Positions 43,410 to 46,773 of a DNA stretch of 46,773 nucleotides are shown here, one piece after another (position 1 is the stretch's first letter; each line of letters begins with the position of its first letter). The notes below the pieces were generated by a model, which worked only from the letters and a program-made list of their open reading frames with translations, searched no databases and had not been told where the DNA came from. The stretch is taken from assembly GCA_023434265.1 (NCBI GenBank), contig JAEYTA010000076.1:1-46773 (forward strand), read 5' to 3'. The translations under genes and the position numbers were made by a program. The stretch comes from Pseudomonadota bacterium. GTDB lineage: Bacteria; Pseudomonadota; Alphaproteobacteria; Caulobacterales; Caulobacteraceae.

Positions 43410-44351
43410 ATGGCCGCCCCGTCCGACTCCCTCGCGCCGCCCAAGGCCGCCCTCTCGCGGGCGACGCTGCTGGCCATCGGTGGCGTCGGCCTCTGCGCGG
43501 TGATCTGGGGCACCACCTGGTACGCCATCACCCTGCAGCTGGGGCCGGTGGCGCCGCTGGCGTCCATCGTCTGGCGCTTCGGCCTCGCCGCCGTGCTCCT
43601 GTTCGCCGGCTGCCTGGTCACGCGCCGATCGCTGAAGCTAACGCCCAACCAGCACCTCGCCGCCCTCGGACAGGGCGTGTTCGCCTTCTCGGTCAGCTAC
43701 AGCTTCACCTACGCCGCCGAGGGCCGCATCGCCTCGGCGGTGGTGGCGGTGATCTTCGCCTCGCTGGCCTTCCTCAACCTGATCCTGTTCCGCCTCGCCG
43801 CCGGTCAGCGGGCGGCTCTGGCGGCCTGGGGCGGCGCGCTGCTGGGCGTGGTCGGCGTGGCGGTGCTGTCCGGGTCGGAGGTGCTGTCGGGCGGCCTGTC
43901 GCAGGCCAGCGCCGCCGGCGTCGGCTTCGCCTTCACGGCCGTGGCCGCCTCGGCCTTCGGCAACTACTTCGCCTGGCGCGGCCAGGAGGCCGGCTCGGCG
44001 GTGATCCCCTCCACCGCCTGGGCGATGGCCTACGGCACGATCGTGCTGGCGCTCTACGGCCTGGCCACCGGCGTGGAATGGTCGATCGAGCCGACCGCCC
44101 GCTATCTCGGCTCGCTCGTCTATCTGTCGGTGTTCGGCTCGGTGATCGCCTTCGTGGTCTATTTCGGCATCGCCCGCACCCGCGGCTACGCCCTGGCCAG
44201 CTACATCTCGGCCCTGACGCCGCCGATCGCCATGCTGGTCTCGGTGCTGTTCGAACACGCCCGCTTCGGCTGGCTGGCGCTGGCGGGCCTCGCCCTGGTG
44301 CTGGCGGGCCAGGTGCTGATGATCCGCGCCCCGCGCGTCTCGGCGGCCTAG
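43410..44351 (+). CDS. EamA/DMT-family transporter
   Basis: The product is 313 residues with ten predicted membrane segments in two EamA repeats (about 20-145 and 165-310). IWGTTWYAITLQLGPVAPL and GSVIAFVVYFGIARTRGYAL are typical. It is a drug/metabolite efflux or amino-acid exporter type, and the substrate cannot be told. The ATG at 43410 was chosen. A TTG at 43401 adds three residues, and neither has a clear ribosome-binding site. Confidence 0.88.
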   Translation: MAAPSDSLAPPKAALSRATLLAIGGVGLCAVIWGTTWYAITLQLGPVAPLASIVWRFGLAAVLLFAGCLVTRRSLKLTPNQHLAALGQGVFAFSVSYSFTYAAEGRIASAVVAVIFASLAFLNLILFRLAAGQRAALAAWGGALLGVVGVAVLSGSEVLSGGLSQASAAGVGFAFTAVAASAFGNYFAWRGQEAGSAVIPSTAWAMAYGTIVLALYGLATGVEWSIEPTARYLGSLVYLSVFGSVIAFVVYFGIARTRGYALASYISALTPPIAMLVSVLFEHARFGWLALAGLALVLAGQVLMIRAPRVSAA

Positions 44352-44506
44352 AACCAGCCCTTCTTCCTGGGCTTCGGGGGCGGACGGCCCTCGGCCTTCG
44401 CGGCCGCCTCGGCCTCCCTGCGCTTGCGGGCCTCCTGCACCCGGATGGCGATCAGCATGGGGATCAGGCCCCGCTGCAGGCGGCGCTTCTCCTCGCGGCT
44501 GGTCAT
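44348..44506 (-). CDS. Small basic protein, unknown
   Basis: The product is 52 residues and very basic. One amphipathic-to-hydrophobic stretch (LIPMLIAIRV) sits in a helix of Arg/Glu/Ala, and the end is PPPKPRKKGWF. GGGAGGA precedes the ATG. It is one base downstream of the DUF4169 stop, forming an operon with it. It overlaps the transporter's stop region convergently. No family is recognised. Confidence 0.65.
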   Translation of the reverse strand: MTSREEKRRLQRGLIPMLIAIRVQEARKRREAEAAAKAEGRPPPKPRKKGWF

Positions 44507-44507
44507 C

Positions 44508-44684
44508 TCAGTCCTCCCGTTTGGCCCCATCCAGCAGACGGTCGGCGCGGGCGCGCTCCGCCTCGGCCCGGCTCCGCTCCCCCTTCGGGAGACCATGGGC
44601 GGCGCGGTTGGCGGCGGCCGCCGCCCTGGCCTCGGCCTTGCGCCGGTCCTTGCGCGCCCGGTTCAGATTGACGACCTCGCCCAT
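44508..44684 (-). CDS. DUF4169-family small protein
   Basis: The product is 58 residues. MGEVVNLNRARKDRRKAEARAAAAANRAAHGLPKGERSRAEAER carries the EVVNLNRARK start and AAANRAAHGLPK centre of the DUF4169 family of alphaproteobacteria, whose function is not known. GGAGG lies before the ATG at 44684; an upstream ATG at 44702 adds six residues and is less likely. Confidence 0.8.
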   Translation of the reverse strand: MGEVVNLNRARKDRRKAEARAAAAANRAAHGLPKGERSRAEAERARADRLLDGAKRED

Positions 44685-44755
44685 GCGGCCTCCGCCATGC
44701 AACCGGCGCGCGGCCGGACGGTTTTTCCCGACGTCCCCGTTGTCAGGAGCGCCTC

Positions 44756-44989
44756 ATGGTAGACCCGTCCGCCATTCGCGAACACCTCGAAGTCGTCGGC
44801 TCCGACGGGGAGCACGTCGGCCGGGTCGACCACGTCCACGGCGACCAGATCGAGCTGGCCAAACTGGATGTCGCCGCCGGCCTCAAGCACCATCTGATCC
44901 CGCTCAGCTGGGTCCGCCACGTCGACGAGCACGTCCACCTCAACCTGACCCGCGACGAGGTGCGGGCCCGCTGGCAGGAGAAGGGCTGA
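44756..44989 (+). CDS. DUF2171-family protein
   Basis: The product is 77 residues, soluble. VGSDGEHVGRVDHVHGDQIELAKLDVA is a beta-barrel-like PRC-type pattern, and HHLIPLSWVRHVDEHVHLNLT is the DUF2171 signature. Proteins of this family are small, PRC-barrel-like and often stress- or envelope-associated. CAGGAG precedes the ATG. Convergent with the AAA ATPase gene. Confidence 0.82.
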   Translation: MVDPSAIREHLEVVGSDGEHVGRVDHVHGDQIELAKLDVAAGLKHHLIPLSWVRHVDEHVHLNLTRDEVRARWQEKG

Positions 44990-45007
44990 CCGGGCAGGCG
45001 CCTGTCG

Positions 45008-45748
45008 TCAGGACTGCTCAGGCGCCTCAAGCAGCACGTCGAGATAGGTCTGCCGGCGGTTCAGGAAGCCGCGCGTAACCTGGTAGTGCTCCGTGTCCTC
45101 GTACTCCACCCGCTCCAGCCCGTGCGCCGAGGTCTGGTAGATCCAGGCGTTCGGATAGCCGAGGATGATCGGCGAGTGGGTCGCGACGATGAACTGCGAC
45201 CGCTCCAGCACCAGGTCGTGCATTCGCGCCAGGAACGACAGCTGCCGCGACGGCGACAGCGCCGCCTCGGGCTCGTCGAGGATGTAGAGGCCGTCGCCGG
45301 TGAACCGGTTCCCGAACAGATCGAAGAAGCTTTCCCCGTGCGACTGCTCGTGCAGGCCCGACTGCCCCGCGCGCATGGTCCCGGTGGTCTCCAGCCATGT
45401 GGCCGTGGTGAAGAAGCTCTCGGCGCGCAGGAAGTAGCCGTCGCGCGGCCGCGTGGCCGAGCGGACGGGTCGCACGAACCGGTGCAGCGCCGAGTGCGAC
45501 GGCCGCGTCTCGTAGCGGTGATCCCGCGATCCGCCCTCGGCGTTGAAGCCCCACGCCACCGCCAGCGCCTCGATCAGCGTTGACTTGCCCGACCCATTCT
45601 CCCCGACAAGGAAGGTGACGTTCGGATGGAAGGCCAGGCTCCCGGTGCGCCGCACCGCCGGCACGCTGAACGGATAGACGGCGTCGTCCCAGCCCTCGCG
45701 CCGCTCGAACCGCGCCTCGATCCAGTAGGGGCGGGTCAGCGCGGCCAT
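45008..45748 (-). CDS. AAA/ABC-type ATPase (orphan, beside ccdAB)
   Basis: The product is 246 residues, soluble. Walker A is GENGSGKS at 49-56, a signature-like SHGESFFDLF follows in the middle, Walker B is LYILDEPEAALSP, and ATHSPIILGYPNAWI gives the H-loop. It is a small SMC/ABC-like ATPase of the AAA_15/21 type with no membrane or nuclease domain attached. The gene starts 3 nt after the ccdB stop, so it is probably cotranscribed with ccdA-ccdB. The function is unknown. Confidence 0.85.
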   Translation of the reverse strand: MAALTRPYWIEARFERREGWDDAVYPFSVPAVRRTGSLAFHPNVTFLVGENGSGKSTLIEALAVAWGFNAEGGSRDHRYETRPSHSALHRFVRPVRSATRPRDGYFLRAESFFTTATWLETTGTMRAGQSGLHEQSHGESFFDLFGNRFTGDGLYILDEPEAALSPSRQLSFLARMHDLVLERSQFIVATHSPIILGYPNAWIYQTSAHGLERVEYEDTEHYQVTRGFLNRRQTYLDVLLEAPEQS

Positions 45749-45751
45749 GCT

Positions 45752-46063
45752 TCAGAAGCCGGTAAACAGGCGGTCGAGGGCGCGGCGGATGTCGTCCTCG
45801 CTGTCCCGAAGGTGTCCGACAGACCTTTTCAGCTCCGAACGCCAGATCGGCGCCATCTCCGCCAGCGACAAATGGAGGGTTTCGCCGTCCACCTGCACCG
45901 CCACCGAGACGCGGGTGAAATCGCCGCTGCGCGGCTCACGGACGAGCGGCGCGATGAGGGCGGTAGGCATCTCATCCACGAAATGGGACTGCATCAACAC
46001 GACAAATGGGACGGCAATGCGGGAGCGGGGCGACGGGTTCGGAAACACGTCGAACTGACGCAT
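45752..46063 (-). CDS. ccdB: CcdB-family toxin
   Basis: The product is 103 residues. MRQFDVFPNP, IAVPFVVLMQSHFVDEMPTALIAPLV and the end LRDSEDDIRRALDRLFTGF match CcdB, the gyrase poison. The end of CcdB normally carries the aromatic-Gly region that contacts GyrA; here the last residues are FTGF. The ATG at 46063 shares a base with the antitoxin stop (TGATG); a GTG one codon upstream (46066) is also possible. Confidence 0.88.
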   Translation of the reverse strand: MRQFDVFPNPSPRSRIAVPFVVLMQSHFVDEMPTALIAPLVREPRSGDFTRVSVAVQVDGETLHLSLAEMAPIWRSELKRSVGHLRDSEDDIRRALDRLFTGF

Positions 46064-46320
46064 CACCAGGTCCGGAAGTCCTCGCCGAAGACGCCGTCGC
46101 GGGCGATCCGCCTGCTGTAAGCCTTCAGGGCCTCGGCGTTCTCTTCGGCCCAGGCGCGGGCTTCGGCGGCGCGTTCAGTGTCGGACTTTGTCGCGTTACG
46201 CCGAAGGGTCAGCGCCTGCTCGACGCCGGCGAGGCCGGCGCGCGAAAGATCAACGCCCAGCCTCTCGGCTTCGGCGATCAACTCCGGATCGATCTCGATC
46301 TTCAGCTCTGCCTTGCCCAC
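46063..46320 (-). CDS. ccdA: CcdA-family antitoxin
   Basis: The product is 85 residues. A ribbon-helix-helix-like start (KAELKIEIDPELIAEAERLGV) and a helical, acidic toxin-binding tail (AWAEENAEALKAYSRRIARDG, then FGEDFRTW) match CcdA. The gene overlaps ccdB and is likely autoregulated by binding its own promoter. Chromosomal ccdAB loci of this kind are common in alphaproteobacteria. Confidence 0.88.
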   Translation of the reverse strand: MGKAELKIEIDPELIAEAERLGVDLSRAGLAGVEQALTLRRNATKSDTERAAEARAWAEENAEALKAYSRRIARDGVFGEDFRTW

Positions 46321-46375
46321 GCGGGAAGCCTACACCCGAACCTCAACTCCCGCCACCAACCCGGGGTAGGCGCCC

Positions 46376-46773
46376 CTACTGCGGCGAGATCATCTTCTCC
46401 GGCCGCACCCATTCGTCGAACTCCTCGTTGGTGAGGTAGCCGCCCCCGACGGCCTCCTCGCGCAGGGTCGTGCCGTTCCGGTGGGCCGTCTTGGCGATCT
46501 TGGCGCAGGCGTCGTAACCCAGCTTGCCGTTCAGGGCGGTGACCAGCATCAGGCTGTTCTCCAGCCCGCGCCTGATGTTGTCCTCGCGCGGCTCGATGCC
46601 GACCACGCAGTTGTCGGTGAAGCTGATCGCCGCGTCGGCCAGCAGGCGCACCGACTGCAGGAAGTTGTAGGCCATCACCGGGTTGTAGACGTTCAGCTCG
46701 AAATGCCCCTGCGAGCCGGCGAAGGTCAGGCCGGCGTGGTTGCCGAACACCTGCACGCAGACCTGGGTCAGGG
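46376..46773 (-). CDS. fumC: Fumarate hydratase class II (FumC), C-terminal fragment
   Basis: Only the last 132 residues lie in the window; the gene continues past the right edge. TQVCVQVFGNHAGL is followed by GHFELNVYNPVMAYNFLQSV, then DNCVVGIEPRED and the end GYDACAKIAKTAHRNGTTLREEA, as in FumC of the aspartase/fumarase family. It hydrates fumarate to malate in the TCA cycle. The catalytic SS loop (GSSIMPGK) and His lie in the missing part. Confidence 0.93.
   Translation of the reverse strand, partial: LTQVCVQVFGNHAGLTFAGSQGHFELNVYNPVMAYNFLQSVRLLADAAISFTDNCVVGIEPREDNIRRGLENSLMLVTALNGKLGYDACAKIAKTAHRNGTTLREEAVGGGYLTNEEFDEWVRPEKMISPQ

Overview
The window is very GC-rich chromosomal DNA with dense, frequently overlapping genes. 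It reads as an alphaproteobacterium of the Caulobacterales, most likely Brevundimonas or a close relative. This rests on inference: a class I lysyl-tRNA synthetase, TamA/TamB, a ligase-associated exonuclease, DUF4169, DUF2171 and RHH_4 small proteins, alphaproteobacterial ParE, and heavy use of GTG and TTG starts. No ribosomal RNA or CRISPR array is present, and nothing indicates a plasmid.

Layout. 1-3.8 kb: envelope assembly (tamB cut by the window edge, tamA, a lipoprotein). 4-9.5 kb: a hybrid histidine kinase, a CaiB/BaiF-type racemase, tRNA-Lys(UUU), a secreted prolyl-aminopeptidase-like hydrolase and several small proteins, one of them a 42-residue zinc-ribbon protein. 9.6-12.3 kb: the overlapping operon queA-DUF1801-tgt. 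12.4-14.7 kb: a compositionally odd orphan gene placed directly before lysK. 14.8-18.8 kb: an SH3/glycine-zipper protein, a LexA-like S24 repressor, two pairs of small paralogues and two hotdog thioesterases. 18.9-21.5 kb: a ligase-associated exonuclease converging on a second hybrid kinase. 21.7-23.9 kb: the overlapping operon queC-queE-queD-GNAT. Together with queA and tgt this supplies most of the queuosine pathway.

24.5-26.1 kb holds a small integrated element. An intact tRNA-Val(UAC) at 26003-26079 has its 3' half duplicated as a perfect 42-bp direct repeat 1.4 kb away. The lower-GC DNA between carries a small unknown gene and a frameshifted HEPN-like gene, with no recombinase left. 26.2-29.5 kb is a large autotransporter with calcium-repeat segments. 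It is divergent from an SPFH/ribbon-helix-helix operon that has a TGATATCA operator-like site. Then come a GT4 glycosyltransferase, a histidine phosphatase, a divergent GFA/HxlR pair, parE (topoisomerase IV), an O-antigen-ligase-like protein, a DUF7662 protein, a RelE/ParE-type toxin with an unusually long antitoxin, uvrD/pcrA with a small lipoprotein, paired small membrane proteins, a SIMPL protein, RHH_4, Coq4, an EamA transporter, DUF4169, DUF2171, a ccdA-ccdB-AAA ATPase cluster, and the 3' end of fumC.

The most notable points are the tRNA-Val micro-island, a Tgt lacking two of the three usual zinc cysteines, a QueD with tyrosine in place of the catalytic cysteine, the toxin-antitoxin loci with unusual partners, and the SPFH-RHH operon with its candidate autoregulatory site.
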